Positions 40,541 to 49,048 of a stretch of 64,000 nt of DNA are shown here, one piece after another (the stretch's first letter is position 1; each line of letters starts with the position of its first letter). A program made the position numbers and the translations under genes. Origin of the DNA: Saccharothrix australiensis (GTDB taxonomy: Bacteria > Actinomycetota > Actinomycetes > Mycobacteriales > Pseudonocardiaceae); contig NZ_RBXO01000001.1 of assembly GCF_003634935.1 (NCBI RefSeq), positions 7,651,501-7,715,500 of the forward strand. The letters run 5' to 3'. A model generated the notes under the pieces. It saw only the letters and a list, made by a program, of their open reading frames with translations, was not told where the DNA came from and searched no databases.

Positions 40541-40552
40541 ACCCTCGGTCAC

Positions 40553-41821
40553 GTGACCACAGCTCCCGCCTCCCGTGCCCGGCACCGGCTGGGCGTCCAC
40601 TCCAGGCGCGTCGCCGACGCGGGTCTGCTGGGCAGGCTGCCCGCCCCGACGGGCGCGCTGGCCTGGGTGCGGGACGGCGCGGGGCTGGTCGGGTGGGGTG
40701 AGGCCGCCCGGTTCGAGGTGTCCGGACCGGACCGGTTCGCCGCCGCCGACCGCTGGTGGCGCGAGTTCACCGCGGCGCTGGAGGTGCGCGACGAGGTGGG
40801 CGTGCCGGGCAGCGGTCCCGTGGCGTTCGTCTCCCTGGCGTTCGCCGACCGGCCCGGCCACTCGGTGCTGGTCGTGCCCGAGGTGGTGGCCGGTGTGCGT
40901 GACGGCGAGGCGTGGGTCACCACGATCGGCGGCCGGCCGGGCGCGCACGGCGGGCCGCGGGACACCGCGCTCCCCGGCGTCACGGAGGTGCGGCCGGTGC
41001 GCCGCCCGTCGTCGGTGCGGTACACCGACGGCCGGTTCCCCGTGCCGGCCTACCGCGAGGCCGTGCGCGCCGCCGTGGCCCGGATGCGGGCGGGCGAGCT
41101 GGCCAAGGTGGTGCTCGCGCACGACGTGCTCGCGGTCGCCGACAGCCCCATCGACGAGCGGTTCGTGCTGGAGGGCCTGGCCCGCCGCTACCAGGGGTGC
41201 TGGGTGTACGCGGTGGACGGGCTGGTCGGCGCGACGCCCGAGCTGCTGCTGCGGCGCTCCGGCGCGGTCGTCGACTCGCGGGTGCTCGCGGGCACCACGT
41301 GGCCCCGCGCCGGGGTGCCCGACGACGACCTGGCGGCGGCCCTGCTGGCGTCCGGGAAGGACCTGGCGGAGCACGAGTACGCGGTCCGCTCGCTGACCGA
41401 CGCGCTGCGGCCGTTCTGCGCCGCGATGTCCGTCGACGGCCCGTCGGTGCTGCGGCTGCCGAACGTGTCGCACCTGTCCAGCGACGTCGTCGGCACCCTG
41501 AGCGGCACGCCGTCGCTGCTGCGGCTGGGCGAGGCGCTGCACCCCACGGCGGCCGTCGGCGGCACGCCGCGCGCGGCGGCGGTGGCCGTCATCGAGGAGT
41601 TGGAGGGCATGGACCGGGGCCGGTACGCGGGCCCGGTGGGGTGGGTCGACGGCAACGGCGACGGCGAGCTGGGCGTCGCGCTGCGGTGCGCGCGGGTCGA
41701 GGGCCGGACCGCGCGGCTGTTCGCCGGCTGCGGGCTGGTCGCCGACTCCGACCCCGACGCGGAGGTGCGCGAGGCGCACGCCAAGACGCAGCCGCTGCGC
41801 GAAGCACTCGAAGGTCCGTGA
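40553..41821 (+). CDS. menF: Isochorismate synthase
   Basis: A 422-residue chorismate-binding enzyme that converts chorismate to isochorismate, the entry step of menaquinone (and salicylate) synthesis. Conserved parts are GELAKVVLAHDVLAVADSPI (near residue 182), GATPELLLRRSGAVVDSRVL, GKDLAEHEYAVRSLTDALRP, LHPTAAVGGTPRAAAVAVIE and VRCARVE-type LGVALRCARVEGRTARLFAG. No siderophore gene is nearby, whereas menD, E, B and A follow within 10 kb, so the menaquinone role is favoured. It starts with GTG. Confidence 0.9.
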   Translation: MTTAPASRARHRLGVHSRRVADAGLLGRLPAPTGALAWVRDGAGLVGWGEAARFEVSGPDRFAAADRWWREFTAALEVRDEVGVPGSGPVAFVSLAFADRPGHSVLVVPEVVAGVRDGEAWVTTIGGRPGAHGGPRDTALPGVTEVRPVRRPSSVRYTDGRFPVPAYREAVRAAVARMRAGELAKVVLAHDVLAVADSPIDERFVLEGLARRYQGCWVYAVDGLVGATPELLLRRSGAVVDSRVLAGTTWPRAGVPDDDLAAALLASGKDLAEHEYAVRSLTDALRPFCAAMSVDGPSVLRLPNVSHLSSDVVGTLSGTPSLLRLGEALHPTAAVGGTPRAAAVAVIEELEGMDRGRYAGPVGWVDGNGDGELGVALRCARVEGRTARLFAGCGLVADSDPDAEVREAHAKTQPLREALEGP

Positions 41822-41865
41822 CGGAGGTCACGGGGACGCCGGGCGGCCGGTCGGTCGATCGGTGT

Positions 41866-42420
41866 GTGACCACAGCACTGGAAAGGCCCCCGGACTTGCG
41901 CGGGCCGGACGCCGCCGCCGCGTTCGCCGAGCTGTTCGACGCGCACGCGCGGCGGCTGCGCGGTTACCTGGCCGGCCGGGTCGGCGAGTCGACCGCCGAC
42001 GACCTGGTGGCCGAGACGTTCCTGGTCGCCCTGCGGCGGCGGCACAGCTACGACCCGGAGCGCGCACCGGTCAAGGGGTGGCTGTACGGCATCGCGACGA
42101 ACCTGATGCGCGAGCACCTGCGCCGGGAGACGCGCGGTCGCCGGGCCGGCCTGCGGTCGGTCGGCCGCCCGGAACCGGACCACGGGGCGTTCGTCGCCGA
42201 CCGGGTGGACGCGCAGCGCGCGTCCGCCGCGATCGCGCAGGCGCTGACCGAGCTGCGCGACGAGGACCGCGACGCGCTGCTGCTCACGTCCTGGGCCGGT
42301 CTCACCCCCTCCGAGGTCGCCGAGGCCATCGGTGAACCCGCCAGCACCGTCCGCTCCCGCCTGCACCGGGTCCGGACCCGCCTGCAAGCCCTGCTCACCG
42401 AGGAGAACCGCGATGCGTGA
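41866..42420 (+). CDS. ECF-type sigma-70 family sigma factor
   Basis: A 184-residue sigma factor with two domains. Region 2 is FAELFDAHARRLRGYLAGRV through DDLVAETFLVALRRR and GWLYGIATNLMREHLRRE. Region 4 is ALTELRDEDRDALLLTSWAG then LTPSEVAEAIGEPASTVRSR. There is no region 1.1 or 3. GTG 41866 was chosen because earlier codons lie in the menF/sigma spacer. Its last codons overlap the start of the next gene, a membrane protein, so the two are translationally coupled like a sigma and its anti-sigma partner. Confidence 0.85.
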   Translation: MTTALERPPDLRGPDAAAAFAELFDAHARRLRGYLAGRVGESTADDLVAETFLVALRRRHSYDPERAPVKGWLYGIATNLMREHLRRETRGRRAGLRSVGRPEPDHGAFVADRVDAQRASAAIAQALTELRDEDRDALLLTSWAGLTPSEVAEAIGEPASTVRSRLHRVRTRLQALLTEENRDA

Positions 42421-43519
42421 ACTCGACGACGCACTCGACAGCATCAACCACGCCGCGCGCACCGCCGAGCCGTCGCTGGACGACATCCGGGCCCGCGTGC
42501 TGGCCGCCGCGGCCACCGGGCAGGCCCCCCGCCGCTCCCGCCCGACGCGGTGGCTCCTCCCCGTCTCCGCCGCCGCGGCGGCCGCGCTCATCGCCGGTGT
42601 CGTCGTGACCAACGGGGTCGGGCGGCCGGACGCGGGCGGCGGCACCGCGGCGACCGCGCCGGGCACCTCGGCGTCCGTGCCCGCCATGGCGCTGCTGTCC
42701 GCCCACGAGGTGCTGAACAACGCCGCCGACGCGATCAAGACCGTCGACCCGCAGCTCGCGCCCGGCCAGTACCGCTACATCGACGAGCACGCCTGGTACG
42801 AGCGCGGCACGCAGTTCGGCGTGCCCGTCGACGCGCCCGACCAGACCGTCAAGGGCTTCAGCTACTCGAAGGAGGTCCGCCGCGAGGTCTGGATCCCGCA
42901 GGACCAGTCCGGGGAGTGGCTGGAGAAGCGGAGTTGGCTGCCCGGCGTGAAGTGGCTCGGCGGCAACGTCCCGAGGTCCGAGGCGCCCGAGCCGACGGCG
43001 ATCGACACCGACACCGGTGAGCGGCGTGGCAAGTGCGGCAACTTCTTCCCCGACTCCGGGGGCGCGAAGTCCTGCGGCGACCCGACCGACTGGAACAACC
43101 CCGCCTTCTACGCCAACCTGCCGCGCGACCCGCAGGCCCTGGTCGAGTACCTGCGGGAGAGCACCGCGCACCGCGGCTCGACGCCGGCCGTGATGTTCCA
43201 CTGGGGCGTGGAGATCCTGCGCGCCGGCCTCATGCCCGCCGACCTGCGCGCCTCCTGGTACCGGGCGCTGGCGCAGCTCGACGGCGTCCGGGTCTACGAG
43301 GCCGCGGCCACCCTCGACGGCCGGACCGGCACGGCGATCGGCATCGAGGACGAGAAGGAGCGCCGCGACCTGATCGTCGACCCCGCCACCGGCGAGTTCA
43401 TCGGCGAGCGCACCGTGGCCGGCCCGAAGCCGCACTACGCGTGGGTCGAGCCCGGCACCGTGACCTCGTCCAGCTCCATCACCACGAAGGTCGTGGACGG
43501 CATCGGCCGGACCGGCTGA
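42413..43519 (+). CDS. CU044_5270 family membrane protein, putative sigma partner
   Basis: A 368-residue protein with a short cytoplasmic N-terminus (MRELDDALDSINHAARTAEP), one transmembrane helix (WLLPVSAAAAAALIAGVVVT, about residues 43-62) and a large external domain (PGQYRYIDEHAWYERG, later RREVWIPQDQSGEWLEKRSW). This layout and the overlap with an ECF sigma gene fit the CU044_5270 group, often annotated as anti-sigma-like. No zinc anti-sigma motif (H-x3-C-x2-C) is present, so control of the sigma factor is inferred only from the arrangement. Confidence 0.75.
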   Translation: MRELDDALDSINHAARTAEPSLDDIRARVLAAAATGQAPRRSRPTRWLLPVSAAAAAALIAGVVVTNGVGRPDAGGGTAATAPGTSASVPAMALLSAHEVLNNAADAIKTVDPQLAPGQYRYIDEHAWYERGTQFGVPVDAPDQTVKGFSYSKEVRREVWIPQDQSGEWLEKRSWLPGVKWLGGNVPRSEAPEPTAIDTDTGERRGKCGNFFPDSGGAKSCGDPTDWNNPAFYANLPRDPQALVEYLRESTAHRGSTPAVMFHWGVEILRAGLMPADLRASWYRALAQLDGVRVYEAAATLDGRTGTAIGIEDEKERRDLIVDPATGEFIGERTVAGPKPHYAWVEPGTVTSSSSITTKVVDGIGRTG

Positions 43520-43534
43520 CCCGCCCGGTGAAGA

Positions 43535-43568
43535 CCGTGGCCGCGTCCGTCGGGGGACGCGGCCACGG
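43535..43568. terminator. Bidirectional terminator between convergent genes
   Basis: A perfect 14-bp stem (43535-43548 with 43555-43568) and a 6-base loop lie 15 bases past the sigma-partner stop and 42 bases before the M1 peptidase stop. It suits termination from both sides. Confidence 0.85.
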
Positions 43569-43610
43569 GTGTTCCCGGCGGGGTCCGCCCGGCGGCGGGG
43601 CCCCGTGCGC

Positions 43611-45107
43611 TCAGTGCGCGTGCCCGGCCGCGAGCAGCTCGTGCGTCTCGCGGATCTTCCGGTACGACGGCGGCTCGGCCACCGCGCCCGCGGTCGCGAA
43701 CGTCGCGCCGCCCGGCCCCACCGCGGGCTTGCCCTTGGTGAACAGCCACGTGCGGAACAGCTCGTCGAGCTGCTGCCCCGACACCCGCTCGGCCAGCGCG
43801 ATGAACTCCTCGATGGTCGCGGTGCCGTACTTCTTCGCCTGCGTCCACCGCTTGAGCAGGGTGAAGAACGCCTCGTCGCCCACCGCGACCCGCAGCGCGT
43901 GCACGGCGAGCGCGCCCCGGTCGTACACCGCGCCGTGGAACTGGTCGGCCGCGCCGGGGTCGCCGGGCAGGACGTTCCAGAACTCGTCCGTCGCCGGGTG
44001 GGAGTCGTAGACGTACTGGGCGTTCTCCTGCGCCGTGCCCTCGCCCACGTGCTCCGACCACAGGAACTCGGCGTAGCTCGCGAAGCCCTCGTTCAGCCAG
44101 ATGTCCCGCCAGCGGTGCACCGACACCGAGTCGCCGAACCACTGGTGCGCGTTCTCGTGCGCCACGACGTAGGTGTTCGCGCCGCGGCGGAAGAACGCCG
44201 GGTCGTAGGTCGACCGCGTCTGGTTCTCCAGCGCGAACCCGATGCCGGGCGCGACCACGCCGCCCTGCGCCTCGAACGGGTAGGGGCCGAAGCTCTCCTC
44301 CAGGAACTCGACCACCTCGGGGGTGCGCTCGATGCTGGCCTTGGCCGCGCTGTCGTCCGCGCCGAGGTTCAGCGAGTAGGCGTTGACCACCGGTTGGCCG
44401 TTCGGCGCGGTGGAGTGCCGCACGTCGAACTGGCCGATCGCCACGTAGGCGAGGTACGGGGCCTGCGGCTTGACGCTGCGCCAGCGCCAGCGCGTCCAGC
44501 CGTTGATCTGCTTGGCGGTCCCGTTGAACAGGCCGTTGGAGAGCACCTCGACGCCGTCCGGCACGGCCACCGAGACGTCGAACGTGGCCTTGTCCGTCGG
44601 GTGGTTGTTGCTGGGGAACCACCACGGCGCGATGTCCGGCTCGTCGATCGCGAGCGCGCCGTCGGGGGTGCGCTTCCAGATCGACACGCCGCCGACCTGG
44701 TGGCTCGACGGCACGTCCGAGTACGTCACGACGATCGTCAGCTCGGAGCCCTTCCGGAGCTCGCCCCTCGGGTCGACGACCAGCTCGCCGCCCTCCTGCG
44801 TGAACCCGGCGACCCGGTTGTTCACCCGGACCGAACCGACCTTCAGCAGGAAGTCCAGGTTGAACCGGTTCAGGTCCTGGGTCGTCCTCGCCAGGATCGT
44901 CGCGGTGCCGGAAAGGAGGTCCGTGGCCGGTTGGTAGTTCAGCCTGAGGTCGTAGTGGGAAACGTCGTAACCGCCGTTGCCCGCATTCGGGTAGTAGGGG
45001 TCCCCGATGCCCGGCGAGCCCGGTTGCGCGGCGGACGCCGTGCCGGTCAACAACAGCAGTGTCGCCGCGGTGGCGGTGCCCAGCGTGAGCTTCGATCTCG
45101 GTGACAT
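43611..45107 (-). CDS. Secreted M1 family metallopeptidase
   Basis: A 498-residue aminopeptidase N-like zinc peptidase. A signal peptide is clear (KLTLGTATAATLLLLTGTAS, then A-A-Q, about residues 7-29). The zinc motif is VVAHENAHQWFGDSV with the third ligand in IWLNEGFASYAEFL. The substrate N-terminus motif is GFALENQTRS (G-x-x-E-N). It ends soon after the catalytic domain, lacking the long helical C-terminus of PepN, as usual for secreted actinobacterial forms. ATG 45107 (MSPRSKL) is preferred over TTG 45116. Confidence 0.88.
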   Translation of the reverse strand: MSPRSKLTLGTATAATLLLLTGTASAAQPGSPGIGDPYYPNAGNGGYDVSHYDLRLNYQPATDLLSGTATILARTTQDLNRFNLDFLLKVGSVRVNNRVAGFTQEGGELVVDPRGELRKGSELTIVVTYSDVPSSHQVGGVSIWKRTPDGALAIDEPDIAPWWFPSNNHPTDKATFDVSVAVPDGVEVLSNGLFNGTAKQINGWTRWRWRSVKPQAPYLAYVAIGQFDVRHSTAPNGQPVVNAYSLNLGADDSAAKASIERTPEVVEFLEESFGPYPFEAQGGVVAPGIGFALENQTRSTYDPAFFRRGANTYVVAHENAHQWFGDSVSVHRWRDIWLNEGFASYAEFLWSEHVGEGTAQENAQYVYDSHPATDEFWNVLPGDPGAADQFHGAVYDRGALAVHALRVAVGDEAFFTLLKRWTQAKKYGTATIEEFIALAERVSGQQLDELFRTWLFTKGKPAVGPGGATFATAGAVAEPPSYRKIRETHELLAAGHAH

Positions 45108-45165
45108 GGAGGGCAAGCTAGCTCCCGCGCCCGGCGCGGCTGTACCCCCGTCCGGCGGTTCCTGG

Positions 45166-46785
45166 CTAGTGGAATGCGGTTGACACCGCCGACTTCAGGC
45201 GGTGGTGCAGATCGCGCAATTCGGTGCGGTCCGCGCGGATTTCCACCACGCGGATTCCGCGCGGGACGCCCAGCGCGCGGCGCAGCTCGTCGGCGTTCTC
45301 GACCCTGGTGTGCGGCACGTGGTGCGCGGCGCACAGGGCGGCCAGGTCGACGCCGTGCGGCGTGCCGAAGACCCGTTCGAACGCGGACGCGTGCTCGGGC
45401 GCGCCCTGCTCCAGCAGCGTGAAGATGCCGCCGCCGTCGTCGTTGAGGACCACCACGGTCAGGTCGGGGCGCGGCTCGTCCGGGCCGATCAGCAGGCCGT
45501 TGGTGTCGTGCAGGAACGTCAGGTCGCCTATCAGGGCGACGGTGGGGCCGCGGGTCAGCGCGATGCCCGCCGCCGTCGAGACGCTGCCGTCGATGCCCGC
45601 GACGCCCCGGTTGGCGTGCACCCGGATGTCGTGGCGCGGCGCGGCCACCAGGTCCACGTCGCGCACCGGGTTCGACGAGCCGAGGAACAGGTTGGTGTGC
45701 GCGGGCAGCGCCTCGACCAGGTCCTTCGCCACCTGGAGGCCGGTCGGCCAGCGCTCCTTGGCGAGCAGCTCGTCCACCACGTCGGCGGCGGCCTTGTCGG
45801 CGTGCTGCCAGGCGGTCAGCCACTCGTCGTCCACCTCGTGCTCGCCCAGGACCAGGGCCGTCGAGGTGTGCGTGGCGGTGAACTGCGGGTCCGGCCAGTC
45901 CGGCTGGTCGGACAGCACGTGGACGACGCCCGTGTCGGCGATGAGCCGCATGACGCCGCGCGACAGGGTGGGGCGACCCACCACCACCACGGCGTCCGGC
46001 CGCAGCTCGTCGGGCAGCTCTCCCGCGTTGAGCAGCAGCGTCCCGTGGCGGAGGCCGTGCGCGGTGGGTTCGGCGATCACCGGCCAGCCCGCGCGGTCGG
46101 CGAGGTCGGTGACGTCGTCCGCGGTGTCGCCGACGACGACCAGCGTGCGGGGGCCGAGGTGGTCGGCGGCGTGCAGGGACGTCGTGGTCCTGGCCGCCAC
46201 GCGCGTCCAGGGCATGTCGAACGGCCGCCCGTCGAGTGGTTCGAGCCACTCCGTGTCATCGGGCACCAAGGGCTCCCGGAACGGGATGTTGACGTGCACC
46301 GGCCCCTGTTCGCGGGCGCTCGCGACGGCTCGGCAGACCAGGGAGCGCCACAGGCCGTTCTGGCCGGCGCGGCGCTCGGCGATGGGGAACTGGAGGGTGT
46401 CGAGGCCGAAGACGCGCTGCTGGTCGACGGTCTGGCTCGCGCCCGTCCGGTACAGCTCGACGGGGCGGTCGGCGGTGAGGGCGATGAGCGGCACGCGGGC
46501 GTGGCGCGCCTCCAGCACGGCGGGGTGCAGGTTCGCGACCGCGGTGCCGGAGGTGCAGGTCACGGCCGTGACGTCGCCGCTGCCCTTGGCGAGGCCCAGC
46601 GCGAGGAAGCCCGCGCTGCGCTCGTCGACCCGGACGTGGAGGGTGAGCCGTCCGGCTGCCGCGGCCTCGGCCAAGGCGAACGACAGCGGAGCGTTGCGCG
46701 ATCCGGGGCTCAGCACGACGTGCCGGACGTCGTTGCGGACGAGTTCGTCGACAAGCACCCTGGCCTGCGCGGTGGACGGATTCAC
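45166..46785 (-). CDS. menD: SEPHCHC synthase (menaquinone pathway)
   Basis: A 539-residue thiamine-diphosphate enzyme that adds the succinyl semialdehyde unit from 2-oxoglutarate to isochorismate. The N-terminal domain has HVVLSPGSRNAPLSFALAEA and the catalytic glutamate segment LHVRVDERSAGFLALGLAKG. The C-terminal ThDP-Mg motif is ALIGDLTFLHDTNGLLIG with VVVLNDDGGGIFTLLEQG after it. It starts at GTG 46785 and is divergent from menB. A perfect SOS-type palindrome lies 48-63 bases upstream of its start. Confidence 0.93.
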   Translation of the reverse strand: MNPSTAQARVLVDELVRNDVRHVVLSPGSRNAPLSFALAEAAAAGRLTLHVRVDERSAGFLALGLAKGSGDVTAVTCTSGTAVANLHPAVLEARHARVPLIALTADRPVELYRTGASQTVDQQRVFGLDTLQFPIAERRAGQNGLWRSLVCRAVASAREQGPVHVNIPFREPLVPDDTEWLEPLDGRPFDMPWTRVAARTTTSLHAADHLGPRTLVVVGDTADDVTDLADRAGWPVIAEPTAHGLRHGTLLLNAGELPDELRPDAVVVVGRPTLSRGVMRLIADTGVVHVLSDQPDWPDPQFTATHTSTALVLGEHEVDDEWLTAWQHADKAAADVVDELLAKERWPTGLQVAKDLVEALPAHTNLFLGSSNPVRDVDLVAAPRHDIRVHANRGVAGIDGSVSTAAGIALTRGPTVALIGDLTFLHDTNGLLIGPDEPRPDLTVVVLNDDGGGIFTLLEQGAPEHASAFERVFGTPHGVDLAALCAAHHVPHTRVENADELRRALGVPRGIRVVEIRADRTELRDLHHRLKSAVSTAFH

Positions 46786-46832
46786 CCGAACATTGTCGCT
46801 CAGTCCACGAACCGGTGATTCCGCTTGCTGAG

Positions 46833-46848
46833 TCGAACACGTGTTCGA
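46833..46848. promoter_or_regulatory. Perfect LexA/SOS-type box between menD and menB
   Basis: TCGAACACGTGTTCGA is a perfect 16-bp palindrome and matches the mycobacterial-type SOS consensus TCGAAC-N4-GTTCGA at every fixed position. It is 48 bases from the menD start and 100 from the menB start. No SOS gene is adjacent. LexA binding is predicted from the motif only. Confidence 0.65.
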
Positions 46849-46934
46849 TGATCCACCCGGAGGCGGTCACTCAGCGCAAACACCGCCGCCACGCCCGCCG
46901 GCGGGCTGGGCCCCTCTCAGGTTCGGCGCGGGCC

Positions 46935-46940
46935 TATTGT
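46935..46940 (+). promoter_or_regulatory. Possible -10 box of a leaderless menB transcript
   Basis: TATTGT ends seven bases before the GTG start of menB, and no ribosome binding site lies between. The spacing matches the other presumed leaderless genes in the window. Confidence 0.4.
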
Positions 46941-46947
46941 CCGTGCC

Positions 46948-47859
46948 GTGGCAGATCACGGCGTCTCCGAGCTGTTCGACCCGACCCGCTGGCAGCCGGT
47001 CGAGGGGTTCGACTTCACCGACATCACGTACCACCGCGCCGTCGACCAGGGCACGGTGCGCATCGCGTTCCACCGGCCCGAGGTGCGCAACGCGTTCCGC
47101 CCGCACACGGTCGACGAGCTGTACCGCGCGCTGGACCACGCCCGGATGAGCCCGGACGTCGGCTGCGTCCTGCTCACCGGCAACGGCCCGTCGCCGCGTG
47201 ACGGCGGCTGGGCGTTCTGCTCGGGTGGCGACCAGCGCATCCGGGGCCGCAGCGGCTACCAGTACGCGTCCGGCGAGACCGCGGAGACCGTGGACCCGGC
47301 CCGCGCCGGCCGGCTGCACATCCTGGAGTGCCAGCGCCTGATCAGGTTCATGCCGAAGGTGGTCATCGCGGTGGTGCCGGGCTGGGCGGCCGGCGGCGGG
47401 CACAGCCTGCACGTGGTGTGCGACCTCACCCTGGCGAGCGAGGAGCACGCGAGGTTCAAGCAGACCGACGCCGACGTCGGCAGTTTCGACGGCGGTTACG
47501 GGTCGGCGTACCTGGCGCGCCAGGTCGGCCAGAAGTTCGCGCGCGAAATCTTCTTCCTGGGCCGCACGTACGGCGCCGCCGAAATGCACCGGATGGGCGC
47601 GGTGAACGCCGTGGTGCCGCACGCCGAACTGGAGGACACCGCCCTGGAATGGGCGAAGGAGATCAACGGCAAATCGCCGACCGCGCAGCGCATGTTGAAA
47701 TACGCCTTCAACCTCATCGACGACGGCCTGGTGGGGCAGCAGCTCTTCGCCGGTGAAACCACCCGCCTCGCCTACATGACGGACGAGGCGGTGGAGGGCA
47801 GGGACGCCTTCCTGGAAAAGCGACCGCCGGACTGGTCCGACTACCCGTACTACTACTGA
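46948..47859 (+). CDS. menB: 1,4-dihydroxy-2-naphthoyl-CoA synthase
   Basis: A 303-residue crotonase-fold enzyme that closes the naphthoquinone ring from o-succinylbenzoyl-CoA. FTDITYHRAVDQGTVRIAFH lies near residue 24, WAFCSGGDQRIRGRSGYQY near 88, VIAVVPGWAAGGGHSLHVVC near 137 and QTDADVGSFDGGYGSAYLAR near 172, all typical of MenB. The C-terminus PPDWSDYPYYY is also diagnostic. menE follows after 7 bases. Confidence 0.95.
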   Translation: MADHGVSELFDPTRWQPVEGFDFTDITYHRAVDQGTVRIAFHRPEVRNAFRPHTVDELYRALDHARMSPDVGCVLLTGNGPSPRDGGWAFCSGGDQRIRGRSGYQYASGETAETVDPARAGRLHILECQRLIRFMPKVVIAVVPGWAAGGGHSLHVVCDLTLASEEHARFKQTDADVGSFDGGYGSAYLARQVGQKFAREIFFLGRTYGAAEMHRMGAVNAVVPHAELEDTALEWAKEINGKSPTAQRMLKYAFNLIDDGLVGQQLFAGETTRLAYMTDEAVEGRDAFLEKRPPDWSDYPYYY

Positions 47860-47866
47860 CCGCGCC

Positions 47867-48910
47867 ATGACGAGCCTCGACGAACTGCGCCGAGCCCTGT
47901 CCCGCACGCCGACCGGCGGCGACCCGGCCCACCGCTCCTGGGAGGACGCGGCGGCGCTGGCGGTCGGCACCTCCGGGTCGACCGGCGAGCCGAAGGAGGT
48001 GCTGCTGTCCGCGTCGGCCCTGACCACCTCGGCCGAGCTGACCCACGCGCGCCTGGGCGGTCCGGGCACGTGGCTGCTGGCCCTGCCCACCACGCACATC
48101 GCCGGCATCCAGGTCCTGGTCCGCTCCCTCGTCGCGGGCACCGAGCCGGGCGTCCTGGACCTGGCGGCTGGCTTCCGCGCGTCGGGCTTCGCCACCGCGG
48201 CCCGCGCCGTCCTGGCCCGGCCGGGCAGGCACTACACGGCCCTGGTGCCGACCCAGCTGGCCCGCCTGGTCGCGACCGACGGCCCCGGCCTGGCGACGGC
48301 CCGCGACTTCGACGCCGTGCTGGTCGGCGGGGCCGCCGCGCCGCCGTCCCTGCTGGCCCGCGCCCGCGCCGCGGGCGTGCGGGTGGTCACCACCTACGGC
48401 ATGAGCGAGACCGCGGGCGGCTGCGTCTACGACGGCGTGCCGCTGGACGGCGTCCGGGTGCGCCTGGTCGACGGCCGCGTCGAGCTGGCCGGCCCCGTCC
48501 TGGCCCTCGGCTACCGGGGCGGCGAGCCGTTCGGCGAGTGGTTCCGGACCGGCGACCTCGGCCGGTGGGCCGACGGCAGGCTGGAGGTGCTCGGGCGGGC
48601 GGACGACGTGATCATCAGCGGCGGCGAGAACGTCTCGCCGGTCGAGGTGGAGCGCGTGCTCGCGGCCCAGCCGGGCGTGCGGGAGGCGTGCGTCGTGGGC
48701 GTGCCCGACCCGGAGTGGGGCCAGGCGGTGGTCGCCGCGGTGGTGCCGAGCGACCCGCACGCGCCGCCGTCCGCCGACCACCTCGCCGGCGCGGTCCGGG
48801 AGGCCGTCGGCCGGTCCGCGGCGCCCAAGCGGGTGGCCTTCGTGACCGCGTTGCCCGTGCGGGGACCGGGGAAAATCGATCGGGTGGCCGTGGCTCGCTC
48901 CTTCGAGTGA
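47867..48910 (+). CDS. menE: o-Succinylbenzoate-CoA ligase
   Basis: A 347-residue member of the acyl-adenylate superfamily that activates o-succinylbenzoate with ATP and CoA. The phosphate loop is VGTSGSTGEPKEVLLSAS near residue 32. TTYGMSETAGGCVYDG near 173 is the adenine/substrate motif, WFRTGDLGRWADGRLEVLGR near 224 the hinge, and GPGKIDRVAV near 333 the catalytic-lysine region. It is shorter than the E. coli enzyme at the N-terminus, as in other actinobacteria. It forms an operon with menB. Confidence 0.92.
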   Translation: MTSLDELRRALSRTPTGGDPAHRSWEDAAALAVGTSGSTGEPKEVLLSASALTTSAELTHARLGGPGTWLLALPTTHIAGIQVLVRSLVAGTEPGVLDLAAGFRASGFATAARAVLARPGRHYTALVPTQLARLVATDGPGLATARDFDAVLVGGAAAPPSLLARARAAGVRVVTTYGMSETAGGCVYDGVPLDGVRVRLVDGRVELAGPVLALGYRGGEPFGEWFRTGDLGRWADGRLEVLGRADDVIISGGENVSPVEVERVLAAQPGVREACVVGVPDPEWGQAVVAAVVPSDPHAPPSADHLAGAVREAVGRSAAPKRVAFVTALPVRGPGKIDRVAVARSFE

Positions 48911-49048
48911 CTTCCCCTCGGGCGGCCCGGTCCATCCGTTGACAATGGACATCCCCCGCGCTTGGCTCACCCCAGCCGTGCGGGAGGCCCCACCGCGGCA
49001 CCCGCGCCGGTCGACGACGCCCTCCGCCCAGCCCGACGAGGAGTGCCG

